Assembly: GCF_001612635.1 (NCBI RefSeq)
Contig: NZ_BDAV01000008.1
Location: forward strand, 1 to 64,000
Direction: 5' to 3'
DNA length: 64,000 nt
From: Nocardia africana NBRC 100379
Lineage (GTDB): Bacteria > Actinomycetota > Actinomycetes > Mycobacteriales > Mycobacteriaceae
This document shows, piece after piece, positions 16,836-26,621 of this stretch (position 1 is its first letter; each line of letters starts with the position of its first letter). A program made the position numbers and the translations under genes. The notes under the pieces were generated by a model. That model saw nothing but the letters and a program-made list of their open reading frames with translations. It made no database searches and was not told the DNA's origin.

Positions 16836-18005
16836 ATGCGCGCACTGTGCTGGAACGGGGTCAACGATCTCGCCGTCGAAACCGTGCCCGACCCCTCGGT
16901 GGTCAACCCGCACGACGCCGTCGTCGCGGTCCATCTGACCACCACCTGCGGTTCGGATCTGCACTTCATCGACGGCTACCTGCCCGGAATGCGGCACGGC
17001 GACGTCTTCGGACACGAATTCGTCGGCGAAATCGTCGATGTCGGGCCGGAGGTCACCCACCGCAAGGCGGGGGATCGTGTCGTGGTCCCCTCCTTCATCG
17101 GCTGCGGCTCCTGCTGGTTCTGTGAGCACGAGCTGTGGGCGGCCTGCGACACCACCAATCCGAACGCGCACGTGCAGCGCCCGGTGCTCGGTTATCCGAC
17201 CGCGGGCATCTACGGCTACACGCATCCCTTCGGCGGATATCAGGGTTCGCACGCCCAATACGTCCGGGTGCCCTTCGCCGACGTGAACTGCTTTCCCGTC
17301 CCCGGGGAGATCACCGACGAACAGGCGCTGTTCGTCTCCGACGCCGTGCCCACCGGTCTGATGGGCGCCGAATTCTGCGACATCTCCCCCGGCGACACGG
17401 TCGCGATCTGGGGCAGCGGCGGAGTCGGACTGATGGCCGGGCATTCGGCGCGCCTGCTCGGCGCGGATCGCGTGATCGTGATCGACCGCTATCGGGAACG
17501 ATTGGCGCTGGCGCGCAAGCATTTCGACGCCGAGACCATCGACTACACCGCGGTGGACAGCGTGCAGAACATTCTCGCCGAGATGACCGGCGGCCGCGGC
17601 CCCGATGCCTGTATCGACGCGGTCGGCATGGAGGGGCACGGCACCGGGCTGCAGAACGCCTACGACCGCGTCAAACAACTTCTGCGCCTGGAAACCGACC
17701 GCGCGACACCGCTGCGCGAGGCGCTGCTGGCGTGCCGCAAGGGCGGTGTGGTGTCGGTGCTCGGCATCTACGGCCTGACCGACAAATTCCCGATGGGCAT
17801 CGTCACCAACAAGAGCCTCACGATCCGCAGCGCGCAACAGCACGGCCAGCGCTACGTGCGGCGCATCTTCGACTACATCCAGCAGGGCGACCTCGACCCG
17901 TCCTACCTGATCACCCATGACCTGCCCCTCGAGGACTCCGTGCGCGGCTACGACATGTTCAAGAACAAACGAGAAGGCTGCGTGCGCGCGATCTTCCGCC
18001 CGTGA
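16836..18005 (+). CDS. zinc-dependent alcohol dehydrogenase (MDR family)
   Basis: This is a 389-residue medium-chain dehydrogenase. Catalytic zinc ligands include Cys38 (TTTCGSD) and His60-Glu61 (GHEFVGE). The structural zinc site is Cys90, Cys93, Cys96 and Cys104. The Rossmann motif is GSGGVGLMAGHSARLLGA. An insertion near residues 275-300 resembles glutathione-independent formaldehyde dehydrogenase-like enzymes. The substrate cannot be fixed. It is co-transcribed with the SRPBCC protein. Confidence 0.87.
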   Translation: MRALCWNGVNDLAVETVPDPSVVNPHDAVVAVHLTTTCGSDLHFIDGYLPGMRHGDVFGHEFVGEIVDVGPEVTHRKAGDRVVVPSFIGCGSCWFCEHELWAACDTTNPNAHVQRPVLGYPTAGIYGYTHPFGGYQGSHAQYVRVPFADVNCFPVPGEITDEQALFVSDAVPTGLMGAEFCDISPGDTVAIWGSGGVGLMAGHSARLLGADRVIVIDRYRERLALARKHFDAETIDYTAVDSVQNILAEMTGGRGPDACIDAVGMEGHGTGLQNAYDRVKQLLRLETDRATPLREALLACRKGGVVSVLGIYGLTDKFPMGIVTNKSLTIRSAQQHGQRYVRRIFDYIQQGDLDPSYLITHDLPLEDSVRGYDMFKNKREGCVRAIFRP

Positions 18006-18144
18006 CGGACCGGTGCACGATATGTCCGGCCGCCGCGCGGCCCGAGCCGCAACCCTCTGCGCTCACCCTGCTCAACGACGCTCTCGCGAACTCGATTAGC
18101 ATTTTCGCCGCGTCACATACGAGCTGAGTGGAGGGTGGGTTTTC

Positions 18145-18483
18145 ATGGCCAAGAAGGTCATCGTCGAGCTGGTGGACGACTACGACGGCAAGTCCGATGC
18201 CGACCAGACGGTGCACTTCGGCATCGACGGAGTCGAATACGAGATCGATCTGTCGACCAAGAACGCCGAGAAGCTGCGCAAGATCTTCGAGCAGTGGACC
18301 GCGTCCGCCCGCAAGGTCGGCCGAAACCGCAAGGGCGCCGTCAAATCCGGTGCCACCCGCACGACACCGGACCGGGAGCAGACGGCCGCCATCCGGGAAT
18401 GGGCCCGCAACAACGGCTATGAGATCTCCAGCCGCGGCCGCATCCACAAGGACATCGTCGAGGCATACCACAAGGCCGGCTAG
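18145..18483 (+). CDS. lsr2: Lsr2 nucleoid-associated protein
   Basis: The 112-residue protein opens with [15 protein letters not shown] and the N-terminal dimerisation sheet ([24 protein letters not shown]). A basic linker follows, then the C-terminal DNA-binding domain with the AT-hook-like RGRI ([19 protein letters not shown]). Lsr2 is the H-NS analogue of actinobacteria: it bridges AT-rich DNA and silences horizontally acquired genes. Here it stands alone, with 139 bp of upstream DNA for its promoter. Confidence 0.97.
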   Translation: MAKKVIVELVDDYDGKSDADQTVHFGIDGVEYEIDLSTKNAEKLRKIFEQWTASARKVGRNRKGAVKSGATRTTPDREQTAAIREWARNNGYEISSRGRIHKDIVEAYHKAG

Positions 18484-18498
18484 ACTCGGTCCGCCCGG

Positions 18499-19533
18499 TC
18501 ACGAACCCGCCACTGTCACGGCGCGCGCCATGAGCGCGTCCGCGACGGCCCGGGAACGACGGCCCAGCCCGCATGCGCAGGCGACGCCGTCGACGCGCCG
18601 GCCGAGCGCATTCTCGATGGTGTGCAACGTTTTTCGCTGCTCGTCCTCGGTGGGTACGTCGTGGACGAAACCCGCGTAGAAGCGGGTGCCCGCGGGCAGG
18701 GACAGATCGGCGAGGGGCGCGTAGAACCGGGCCTCGGCCGCCGGCGGTCTGTCACCCGCGGCGAACGGGACATGAACGTATTCCAGGGTGCGTCCGGCAG
18801 GCCATTGCCGCGCAATTGAATTGGCCAGGTCGACGACGGGCCGTGCGGTGCGCAGCGGCGCACCCTTGTTGTGCAGGCTGCCCAGGCACAGGTGCACGCC
18901 GAGGCGGGTGCCCTCCGGGGCCGAGGCGGCGAGTGCCGCGATGCCGCGGCCCGAGGCCAGCAGGCGTTCGATCCTCCGATGCGCGGGCTGGGTCAGTGCC
19001 ATCGCCACCAGCTCCGCGGTGGCCTCCAGCTGGATGACGACGTCGTCCCCGCCCGCCCGTGCGATGGCGGTGATCTCGCGTGCGGTGGCTTCGGTGAACG
19101 GCGTGCGCCCGGACCGAATACCCTTGGGCCCCAAGGCGACGAACGCCAGGGTGAGGTCGGTCGGCATGCCGATCTGCACCGCGAGTTCGGGCCGGCCGAG
19201 ATCGGCACGCACGGCGGAGAAGATCGGCAGCGCCTCGGCGGCTTCCCTGGCATATCCGAGGTCCATCACCTCCCCGGCCGGCGCCCGCCCTCGCGGCAGA
19301 CGGTACCGGGGGCGATCGCGCCGAGTCCGCCAGTCCCCCGCCCGGGTGACCTCGAGCGCGCCCTGAGCGACGAGATCTTCCAGGATCGGCCGGACGTAGT
19401 ACTCGTAGCGGCGGGTCTCACCGGTGGGCAGGGTGTGCAGCAGCGGACCGGCACCGGCCGCCATCGCCCGCATCGCCTCATCGGTATTCGTGGCGGGGAA
19501 GCTTCCCACGAAATGCACGCTCCGCGAACGCAT
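18499..19533 (-). CDS. MetE/UROD-barrel-like protein, unknown substrate
   Basis: The 344-residue protein resembles the catalytic barrel of cobalamin-independent methionine synthase. Supporting pieces are HFVGSFPATN at the N terminus, VQIGMPTDLTLAF, the conserved-His region GVHLCLGSLHNKG, and a Cys near the end (VACACGLGRRS) where MetE has its CGL zinc Cys. Length fits a stand-alone C-terminal MetE-like domain; the N-terminal MetE half is missing. It may be a methyltransferase acting on another methyl donor. ATG 19533 is favoured over upstream in-frame starts, which add Arg-rich sequence. It is convergent with lsr2. Confidence 0.55.
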   Translation of the reverse strand: MRSRSVHFVGSFPATNTDEAMRAMAAGAGPLLHTLPTGETRRYEYYVRPILEDLVAQGALEVTRAGDWRTRRDRPRYRLPRGRAPAGEVMDLGYAREAAEALPIFSAVRADLGRPELAVQIGMPTDLTLAFVALGPKGIRSGRTPFTEATAREITAIARAGGDDVVIQLEATAELVAMALTQPAHRRIERLLASGRGIAALAASAPEGTRLGVHLCLGSLHNKGAPLRTARPVVDLANSIARQWPAGRTLEYVHVPFAAGDRPPAAEARFYAPLADLSLPAGTRFYAGFVHDVPTEDEQRKTLHTIENALGRRVDGVACACGLGRRSRAVADALMARAVTVAGS

Positions 19534-19887
19534 TACCACATCGTACAAGCCGCGGGGCACACGTTCTGCCGAACGCGGAACCGGGCCGAGGCGAGGGCGG
19601 TGCTGCCGGGCGCGGCGTTGGGGTAGGCCGGCGCCGGTTCGCGTCGGCGCGCTCACATCCGGTGTTTGCACACAATTTACGGGCCCGAATTCTTCGTGAA
19701 GCCCGGCCGGCCGCGATCGCCCCTAGACTCGCAGCCACGTTTCGGATATCGAGACGCCCCGTCGTTCGACCAGTGCCGCGCGAACACCGCCTACGCGCCT
19801 CGCCGAGGCGCCACCCAGCTGTCCGGGCTCGATCGGTGCACCCGTCTCGCCGGTGAACCTTCCCGGACCGGATCCAGGGAGGTACCG
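19534..19887. other. 354-bp intergenic region, no gene seen
   Basis: This region separates the MetE-like gene from the divergent WS/DGAT gene. Frames that stay open here lack ribosome sites and recognisable protein. The only clear signal is the AGGGAGG ribosome site just before 19888. Both promoters must lie here, but I cannot place them with confidence. Confidence 0.6.
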
Positions 19888-21396
19888 ATGACCGGCTCGT
19901 ACAGCACTGTGTCGCACGCCCGGGGAACCACCGTCCACCTGCGAACTCCCGGCGAGTCGTTGACCAGCCGGGCGCACCGCGCGACCGCGCCGGCGTTCAC
20001 GACGATCCCGGCCGCGGCGGAAATCGGACCGCCGCGGCAATTGAGCGCCCTGGACCTGCACCTGCTGGACAGCGAAACCGCGGCGGCGCCCATGCATATC
20101 GGCGCCGTCATGCTGCTCGATTCGGGCCGCGCGCCGCGCGGCCCGCTGGATGCCGGCACATTGCGGCGGTTGTTCGCCGCCCGGCTGCACCTCGTGGCGC
20201 CGCTGCGCCGCCGGGTACGCACCGTCCCGCTGGGCCTCGACGAGCCGTACTGGGAAGATTGCGCCGCCGTCGACCTCGGTTTCCACGTGCGGGAGGTGCG
20301 ACTGCCCGACGGTGCGACCGACGCCGACCTCGCCGACTATGTCGCCCGCCGCCATGCCCAGCCGCTCGACCGATCCCGGCCACTGTGGGAATGCCATCTC
20401 GTCTCCGGGCTCTCGGGCGGGCGCCAGGCGGTCTACACGAAGGTGCACCACGCGGTGATCGACGGCGTGTCCGCCGCGGAGATCATGGGCGCCATCCTCG
20501 ACATCTCCGAAACCCCCACGGCCACACCGCTACCCGAGACCGGTATGCGCCGCGATCGCACGCCGTCGATCATCGAGATGCTGGCCCGCAGCGCTCCCAA
20601 GGCGGTGACCCGCCAATCGGCCCGCACGCGCGCGGCCCTCGACGCGGTCCCGACACTGCTGCGCACCCGCGACGCCTTCCGCGCCAAGCGCGACGACGTT
20701 CCGTTCAACCAGCCGCTCACCACGACCCGCAGCGTCGCCTACACCTCCCTGCCCCTCGACGCGGTCAAGGCGATCAAGAAGGCGATCGACGGCACCGTCA
20801 ACGATGTCGTGATGGCCCTGTGCACCTCTGCGTTGCGCAACTGGATGCTCGACCGCGAACTCCCCATCGACCGGCCTCTACTGGCCGCGATCCCGGTCTC
20901 GGTGCGCACCCCCGAGCAGTTCGGCCGCGCGGGAAATCAGTTCTCCCTCATGCTGTCCCAGCTGCCGATCGCCGAGAACGATCCACACGCCCGGCTGAAA
21001 CTGCTGCACAACAATCTGCTCGTGGCCAAGGACCGGTTCGGCAAACAGCCACCGACCCTGCTGCACGAGCTGACCACATTGCTCACACCGGCCTTGCACG
21101 GCAGGCCGACGCGTGCGCTGCTGCGCGCCGCCGCCCCCACTCTCCCCCTGGTCAACCTGATCGTCTCGAACGTCCCCGGCCCGCAGATTCCGCTGTATCT
21201 CGACGGAATCCGCGTACTGGCCAGTTATCCGGTCTCGGTGCTCACCGAATTGTCCGGCGGCCTGAACATCACCGTGATGTCCTACGACGGGCACCTCGAT
21301 TTCGGCATCGTCGCCTGCCCGGAGGCCGTTCCCGATGTCTGGGACCTCACCACCCACCTCGCGGACGCGCTGGCAGAGTTGCAGGGAACCTCGTAA
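19888..21396 (+). CDS. wax ester synthase/diacylglycerol acyltransferase (WS/DGAT)
   Basis: The 502-residue protein carries the acyltransferase motif HHAVIDG at residues 187-193, within the N-terminal PLDRSRPLWECHL domain, and the C-terminal signature NVPGPQIPLYLDGIRV. Enzymes of this family esterify acyl-CoA to diacylglycerol or fatty alcohol, making storage triacylglycerol or wax esters. About 45 residues before QLSALDLHLLDS are longer than usual for the family. ATG 19888 has an ideal AGGGAGG site. Nocardiae carry several paralogues, so the physiological role of this copy is uncertain. Confidence 0.93.
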   Translation: MTGSYSTVSHARGTTVHLRTPGESLTSRAHRATAPAFTTIPAAAEIGPPRQLSALDLHLLDSETAAAPMHIGAVMLLDSGRAPRGPLDAGTLRRLFAARLHLVAPLRRRVRTVPLGLDEPYWEDCAAVDLGFHVREVRLPDGATDADLADYVARRHAQPLDRSRPLWECHLVSGLSGGRQAVYTKVHHAVIDGVSAAEIMGAILDISETPTATPLPETGMRRDRTPSIIEMLARSAPKAVTRQSARTRAALDAVPTLLRTRDAFRAKRDDVPFNQPLTTTRSVAYTSLPLDAVKAIKKAIDGTVNDVVMALCTSALRNWMLDRELPIDRPLLAAIPVSVRTPEQFGRAGNQFSLMLSQLPIAENDPHARLKLLHNNLLVAKDRFGKQPPTLLHELTTLLTPALHGRPTRALLRAAAPTLPLVNLIVSNVPGPQIPLYLDGIRVLASYPVSVLTELSGGLNITVMSYDGHLDFGIVACPEAVPDVWDLTTHLADALAELQGTS

Positions 21397-21430
21397 CGCG
21401 GAGTACGACGATCCCTGTCCCGCACCGCGA

Positions 21431-21922
21431 TCAGGCGACGACCTCCTGGAGTTTGCCGGTGCCGACGTCGAAGACGAAGCCACGCAGCGAGGTCGTCTTC
21501 GTCACGAACGGGCTGGCCTCGATCCGCCGGATCGACTGACGCACATCCACATCCAGATCGTCGAAGGCCTCCGCGGCCCACGCGGGCTTGATGCCGACCT
21601 CGTCCTGGATTCCGCGTTTGAACTCGTCGTCGGTGAAGGTCAGCATGCCGCAGTCGGTGTGATGGATCAGAATGATCTCCGTGGTGCCCAGCAACCGCTG
21701 ACTGATTGCCAGCGAACGGATTTCGTCGTCGGTCACCACCCCGCCCGCATTGCGGATGACGTGCGCCTCTCCCTCTCGGAGGCCGAGAACGCGGTAGACG
21801 TCCAGCCGCGCGTCCATGCACGCCACCACGGCGACGTGCTTGCTCGGCGGCAGCGGAAGCGGTCCGCTGAACTGTGCTGCGTATTCGGCGTTGTTGGCCA
21901 GAAGCTCGTCGGTCACGGTCAT
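21431..21922 (-). CDS. beta-class carbonic anhydrase
   Basis: The 163-residue protein has the beta-CA zinc ligands Cys35, Asp37 (ACMDAR), His88 and Cys91 (HHTDCG). These match the numbering I recall for mycobacterial Rv1284, as does the length. The Asp-Arg dyad (Asp37, Arg39) is intact. It interconverts CO2 and bicarbonate in the cytoplasm for carboxylation reactions. ATG 21922 begins MTVTDELLANN; frames further upstream are not family-like. Confidence 0.94.
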   Translation of the reverse strand: MTVTDELLANNAEYAAQFSGPLPLPPSKHVAVVACMDARLDVYRVLGLREGEAHVIRNAGGVVTDDEIRSLAISQRLLGTTEIILIHHTDCGMLTFTDDEFKRGIQDEVGIKPAWAAEAFDDLDVDVRQSIRRIEASPFVTKTTSLRGFVFDVGTGKLQEVVA

Positions 21923-22075
21923 GATCGCGCCCTTCGTCGGGAAACTGCGGACATTCACATGTGTGCATGGATCGTGACTCCCGATCGACGTGAACACCAG
22001 GTATTCGCTCAGCGTGAAGTCAACGGTTGCCGATCGGGTGACACGAACGCCTCGGCTCGTCGGCCGCCCAGGACT

Positions 22076-23407
22076 TCATGGACGCATCGCCTTCGCCGCG
22101 TGCGCGATGCGCGATTCCGGGTGGGCGCGACGGGTGCGCACGCTGTTGACCAGCGCGAGTACGGCGCCCAGGCCGACCAGGACCAGTCCGCGCGCCCAGA
22201 TCTCGGCATCGACGCGGGTGAACAGGTAGAGGCAGGAGGCCAGCGCCAGCCAGGGAGCGAGGGTGGGGACCCGGAAGTGATCGGTGTCGACCGGATGGCG
22301 GCGCTCGAGCAGAACCGAACAGTTCACCGCCGCGAAGACGACGAGCAGAAGCAGAACCAGTGTTTCGGCCAGCACGGCGACCTCGCCGGTGAGCGCGAGG
22401 GCGACGGACACTCCGGAGGTCACCACCACCGCGACCCACGGGGTGCGGCGGCCGGGAAGCAGCCGGGTCAGCACCGCCGGCAGCAGGCCGTCGCGAGCCA
22501 TGCCGTAGGCGAGCCGCGAGGCCATGATGCCGGTCAGCAACGCGCCGTTGGCGACGGCGACCAGGGCGATCACACCGAACAACCGGTCGGGCACCCCACC
22601 GGCCCGGCGCACCACCTCGAGCAGCGGACCGCTCGACCGCGCCAGTTCGTCGGTGGGCACGGCAGCGCTGGCGACCACACCCACCAGCACGTACACCAGT
22701 CCGGCGGTGAGCAGGGCGCCGAACAGCGCGAACGGGTACGAGCGCCGCGGATCGCGCACCTCCTCCGCCAGATTCACCGAGGTTTCGAAACCGACGAAGG
22801 AGTAGAAGGCCAGGACCGTCCCCGCGAGCACCGCCGCGACCGGACCGTGTTCCGCGGTTCCGATCTCGGTGAGCCTGCCGGGATCGGCGTCCCCGCGCAC
22901 GAGGATCCACGCACCCAGCCCGATGATCAACACCAGCCCACTGAGCTCGACCAGACTCGCCGCCACATTGGCGCGCAGCGATTCCTTGATCCCCCGGATG
23001 TTGAGCAACGCCAGCGCCACCAGGAAGACGACGATGACCAGCGCGGTCGGCGCGGACACGATCGCCTGCAGATAGTCACCGGCGAACGCCCGCGCCAATG
23101 CCCCCACCGACACCACCCCCGCGGCGAGCATGCAGAAACCGACCAGCGAACCCGCCGCAGGTCCCAGCGCACGAGTCGCGTAGTGCGCCGAACCGCCGGC
23201 CCGGGGGTACTTCGTCGCCAGCTCGGCATACGACGCCGCGGTGAGTGTGGCCGCTCCGAGGGCGACCGCCAGCGGTAACCACACCGCACCGCCCGACGCC
23301 TGTGCCACCGAACCGATCAGCACGTACACACCGGCCCCGAGCACGTCGCCCAGAATGAAGAAGTACAGCAGTGGCGTACTGACGGCACGCTCGAGGGAAC
23401 GAGGCAT
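22076..23407 (-). CDS. APC-superfamily amino acid permease
   Basis: The 443-residue integral membrane protein has about 12 hydrophobic segments and the APC signature near the N terminus (FFILGDVLGAGVYVLIGSVA), then YAELATKYPRAGGSAHY, typical of cationic amino acid or ethanolamine permease-like members. FYSFVGFETSVNLAEEVRDPRR marks TM6 and the following loop. It imports an amino acid or amine with protons; the substrate is not predictable. ATG 23407 is preferred; a GTG nine bases upstream is possible. Confidence 0.9.
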   Translation of the reverse strand: MPRSLERAVSTPLLYFFILGDVLGAGVYVLIGSVAQASGGAVWLPLAVALGAATLTAASYAELATKYPRAGGSAHYATRALGPAAGSLVGFCMLAAGVVSVGALARAFAGDYLQAIVSAPTALVIVVFLVALALLNIRGIKESLRANVAASLVELSGLVLIIGLGAWILVRGDADPGRLTEIGTAEHGPVAAVLAGTVLAFYSFVGFETSVNLAEEVRDPRRSYPFALFGALLTAGLVYVLVGVVASAAVPTDELARSSGPLLEVVRRAGGVPDRLFGVIALVAVANGALLTGIMASRLAYGMARDGLLPAVLTRLLPGRRTPWVAVVVTSGVSVALALTGEVAVLAETLVLLLLVVFAAVNCSVLLERRHPVDTDHFRVPTLAPWLALASCLYLFTRVDAEIWARGLVLVGLGAVLALVNSVRTRRAHPESRIAHAAKAMRP

Positions 23408-23460
23408 ATCGGCCACGTACCCGCCCGGCGCGCATCGAACCGCAAAAGGCCGGTGACCCT

Positions 23461-23883
23461 CTACCCGTCGCCGCGGCGGCCGGAGTCCTCGTCGCCCGGT
23501 ACCGGCGCCGTCCGGCGAGCGCACTCGATCTCGACCCAGCGGCAGATGACGTCCACGACGTATTCACGCTCGGCCGTGGTCAGTTCGCGGCCCTTGCCGA
23601 TGCCGTGGTTCCGCTGCAGACAGCTGCGACAGCAGGTGCCGGTGGCGTGCTGAGCGCGAAAGACCGGATGACCGCCCCACGGAGTCTGTTTGCCGTCCTT
23701 CGCCGGATGAGCCGGCGCGAGCCGCTTGCCGATGAGATCGGCAGCATGCTCGCGCACCACCGCCATGCCGCGCAGCGCGACGAACTCCACCTCGGGTCCA
23801 CGCAGGTAGAACTTCGCCCGAAACGGCTGCCGCGCGATGGCAGCGAGGCGAGCGTCGAGAGTGGCGTGGTCCAGCGGCACCAC
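23461..23883 (-). CDS. DUF4186-family protein
   Basis: The 140-residue protein matches the DUF4186 pattern: KDGKQTPWGGHPVFRAQHATGTCCRSCLQRNHG, split by family-invariant QTPW, HPVF, QHAT, CCR, C and H residues, then GRELT and VVDVICRWVE. The two adjacent Cys, a further Cys and the His look like a metal site. Function unknown. It starts with tandem GTG codons (23883 or 23880) and ends 53 bp upstream of the permease start on the same strand, so they may share a transcript. Confidence 0.8.
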   Translation of the reverse strand: MVPLDHATLDARLAAIARQPFRAKFYLRGPEVEFVALRGMAVVREHAADLIGKRLAPAHPAKDGKQTPWGGHPVFRAQHATGTCCRSCLQRNHGIGKGRELTTAEREYVVDVICRWVEIECARRTAPVPGDEDSGRRGDG

Positions 23884-23967
23884 ACCAGCCTAGAACGACC
23901 GGCCGACACGACCGTCCGACCCGGTGATCCGCTATGACGGCTCCGCACCCGGCACGGCGTCGGGCGC

Positions 23968-25914
23968 TCAGAAGTGGATGTATCCGCCGGTGCGCATGCC
24001 GTCGTCGAGGCGGGGGGCGATGGACTCTCCCCCGAGCGCGGTGCGCAACTCGATCTGCTCGTCCCGGACGACGTGCATGACGGCATTGATCAACGCCAGG
24101 TGCGTGAACGCCTGGGGATAGTTGCCCCAGTGCCGGCCGGTCGCGGGGTCGATCTCCTCGGCGTAGAGGCCCAGCGGGCTGGCATAGCCGAGCAGCTTCT
24201 CACACAACTGTTTGGCACGGTGTTGCTCGCCGATTTCCGACAGGGCCGACACCAGCCAGAACGAGCAGATCGTGAAAGTGCCTTCGGCCCCGGTGAACCC
24301 GTCGTCGGTTTCGTCGGTGCGGTAGCGCAGGACCAGTCCGTCGCTGGTGAGTTCGTCGGCGATGGCCAGCACCGTCTTGCGGACGCGTTCGTCGTCGGCG
24401 GGAAGGAACCGCACCAGCGGGATGAGCAGCGTCGAGGCGTCCAGTGCCGTGCTGCCGTAGTACTGGGTGAACACACCCCGCGCATCGACGGCATTGGCGC
24501 AGACGTCGGCGCGGATCTCGTCGGCCGCACGCTGCCAGCGGGCGGCACGTTCGAAATCCTGATGGATGCGGGCCAGGCGCGCGCCGCGGTCCGCGGCGAC
24601 CCAGCACATGACCTTGCTGGAGGTGAAGTGCTGCGGCTTCCCGCGCACCTCCCAGATACCGTGGTCGGGTTCGCGCCACACCGCGAGCGCACTCTTGACC
24701 GCCCAGCGCAGCAGTGGCCAGGTGCGCGCGTCGATCTGGTCCTGATGACGGGCGTAGAGGTAGACCGAATCCAGCGCCGCACCCCAGACATCGTGCTGGC
24801 GTTGCCGATACGCGTCGTTGCCGACCCGCACCGGGGTGGCGTTCTCGTACCCCCGCAGGTTGTCGAGTGTGTGTTCGCGCAGATCGGTCTCGCCGCCGAT
24901 GCCGTAGACGATCTGCATGTCCTCGGCGTTCTCGGCGAGATTGATGATGTGGGAGAAGTAGTCGTTGGCCTCCCAGTTGAAGCCCAGGGTGTACAGACCC
25001 CACAGCGCGAAGGCCGAGTCCCGGATCCAGGTGTAGCGGTAGTCCCAATTGCGTTCTCCGCCAGGGGTTTCCGGCAGCGATGTGGTCGGTGCGGCGACGA
25101 TGGCGCCGGTCGGGGCGAAGGTCAGGCCCTTGAGCGTCAGGGCGCTGCGGGTGAGCTGGGCGCTCCAGGGGTGATCGGGGAACCGCCCGCCGGCCAGCCA
25201 GTGCCGCCAGTGATGCACGGTCCCGATCAGCCGTTCGCGGGCCTCTTCGACGGTTTCGGGAGCCGCGCGACTCCCCCACGACAGTGCGCAGTAGCGGGTG
25301 TCGCCACTCTTGAGCAGGGTGCGGGCCACCGCGCGCGAGCCCTCGATCCCGAGGCGCAGATCGGTGGTGAGCCGCAACGGCAGATCGACCCCGTCGGCGT
25401 CGGCCTGGGCCAGGTGGTAGCTGTCGAGATATTCCCAGGTGGCCCGGGCGCGCCCGTATTCGTAGGCGGGCTGGCAGTCGAGCACGAACTGGATCTGCCC
25501 CGTCTCGCAGTGCACGATGCGCAGCAGGATGTGTTCGGCGTCGTAGTCGGTGGGTGCGCGGCGGTGTGCGCTGCGGCCGGGTTGCTGGTGCCGCCAGGGG
25601 CCGACCAGCAATACGTCGCGTACGGTTGCCCATCCTTCGCCACTGCGCCAGCTCGTCTCCATGACCATCGTCCCCGGGATGTACCGGCGATCGGCCGGGG
25701 TCGCGATGTCGTCGGGAGCGAAGCGGAACGTCCCGGCGGAACGATCGAGGATCGCACCGAAGACGCTCGGAGAATCCATGCGGGGCAAACACATCCATTC
25801 GATGGCGCCGCTGGGCGCGATCAGGGCTGTGACCTCGGAATCGGAGATGAACGCGTAGTCGTCGATGCGCGGGAAGGCGGTGACCCGGGGCGTGTGTTCC
25901 GGATGGTCGTTCAT
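23968..25914 (-). CDS. GH15 glycoside hydrolase, trehalase/glucoamylase type
   Basis: The 648-residue protein has the N-terminal GH15 beta-sandwich (IDDYAFISDSEVTALIAPSG, IEWMCLPRMDSPSVFG) and the alpha/alpha barrel (GERNWDYRYTWIRDSAFALWGL, GTFTICSFWLVSALSEIG, ATGRHWGNYPQAFTHLALINA). Its architecture and length match mycobacterial trehalases rather than secreted glucoamylases. There is no signal peptide, so it acts in the cytoplasm, probably hydrolysing trehalose to glucose. ATG 25914 has GGGAG six bases upstream. Confidence 0.88.
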   Translation of the reverse strand: MNDHPEHTPRVTAFPRIDDYAFISDSEVTALIAPSGAIEWMCLPRMDSPSVFGAILDRSAGTFRFAPDDIATPADRRYIPGTMVMETSWRSGEGWATVRDVLLVGPWRHQQPGRSAHRRAPTDYDAEHILLRIVHCETGQIQFVLDCQPAYEYGRARATWEYLDSYHLAQADADGVDLPLRLTTDLRLGIEGSRAVARTLLKSGDTRYCALSWGSRAAPETVEEARERLIGTVHHWRHWLAGGRFPDHPWSAQLTRSALTLKGLTFAPTGAIVAAPTTSLPETPGGERNWDYRYTWIRDSAFALWGLYTLGFNWEANDYFSHIINLAENAEDMQIVYGIGGETDLREHTLDNLRGYENATPVRVGNDAYRQRQHDVWGAALDSVYLYARHQDQIDARTWPLLRWAVKSALAVWREPDHGIWEVRGKPQHFTSSKVMCWVAADRGARLARIHQDFERAARWQRAADEIRADVCANAVDARGVFTQYYGSTALDASTLLIPLVRFLPADDERVRKTVLAIADELTSDGLVLRYRTDETDDGFTGAEGTFTICSFWLVSALSEIGEQHRAKQLCEKLLGYASPLGLYAEEIDPATGRHWGNYPQAFTHLALINAVMHVVRDEQIELRTALGGESIAPRLDDGMRTGGYIHF

Positions 25915-26053
25915 GCGGTGCTCCCATTCGCCACCTGCTCGGCCCACTCGGGCACTGCTTCGATCGTATGTCCGGCCGGTGCCCGGTTTCTACCGGCGCG
26001 GAGAAGGCGACGCGAGCATCCGCCAGGTTGTCTGAAAATTTGCCAAATACCGC

Positions 26054-26593
26054 ATGGTGACGGTCTCGCCGGACGACGATGAGAGGGTGACCGACGAAGA
26101 CGGCAGGAGCGCCCTGGCCACCGCACAGCATCGCGGCCGCGAGGTGCGGCGAGCGTGGACGGAGACACTGGGGCCCGGGGAGCGGTCGGCGGTGTGGGCA
26201 TGGGCGGCGTTCACGGCGACCTTCGGGACCACGCGGGCCCTCACACACTGGATCCGCGCCGGGCACGGGCCCAGCGGCGGCGGAATGAGCTTGGGCGGCA
26301 AGCATTTCCACCACTACAACATCGGGATCGCGACGCTCGCGGCGGTGGGATTGGTGGCGTTGCGCGGCACCGAGCGCGCCCGCCGGCATCCGATGGTGGC
26401 CACCTCGTACGGCGCCGGTTCAGCCCTGATCGTCGACGAACTGGCACTGCTGCTGGATCTCGAGGACGTCTATTGGGCACGCGAAGGGCGGACCAGCGTC
26501 GACGCGGCGGTGCTGGTGATCGGACTCGGCGGCCTGGCCACCGCCGGATTCGAATTCTGGCCGCGCGCTCACCGCGCGCTGTGGGGGCGGTGA
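26054..26593 (+). CDS. membrane protein with HFHHYN motif, unknown function
   Basis: The 179-residue product has a hydrophilic N-terminal 45 residues, then about four hydrophobic stretches (AVWAWAAFTATFG, IGIATLAAVGLVAL, ALIVDELALLLDL, VLVIGLGGLATAGF). A GGKHFHHYNIG segment with three His precedes the second stretch and EDVYWAREGR lies in a loop; similar patterns occur in conserved actinobacterial integral membrane proteins of unknown role. ATG 26054 or GTG 26057 could start it. It is divergent from the GH15 gene. Confidence 0.7.
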   Translation: MVTVSPDDDERVTDEDGRSALATAQHRGREVRRAWTETLGPGERSAVWAWAAFTATFGTTRALTHWIRAGHGPSGGGMSLGGKHFHHYNIGIATLAAVGLVALRGTERARRHPMVATSYGAGSALIVDELALLLDLEDVYWAREGRTSVDAAVLVIGLGGLATAGFEFWPRAHRALWGR

Positions 26594-26621
26594 CACGCCG
26601 GTAGCCGCACCGGCGGCCGGG

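Noticed and set aside
16092..17918. 608-codon minus-strand open frame over the SRPBCC and alcohol dehydrogenase genes
   Set aside because: Mirror frame of genuine genes with clear zinc and NAD motifs; its own translation has no domain.
21335..23278. 647-codon plus-strand open frame over the carbonic anhydrase and permease
   Set aside because: Highly polar His/Gln/Gly/Arg-rich product antisense to a 12-helix permease; a shadow.
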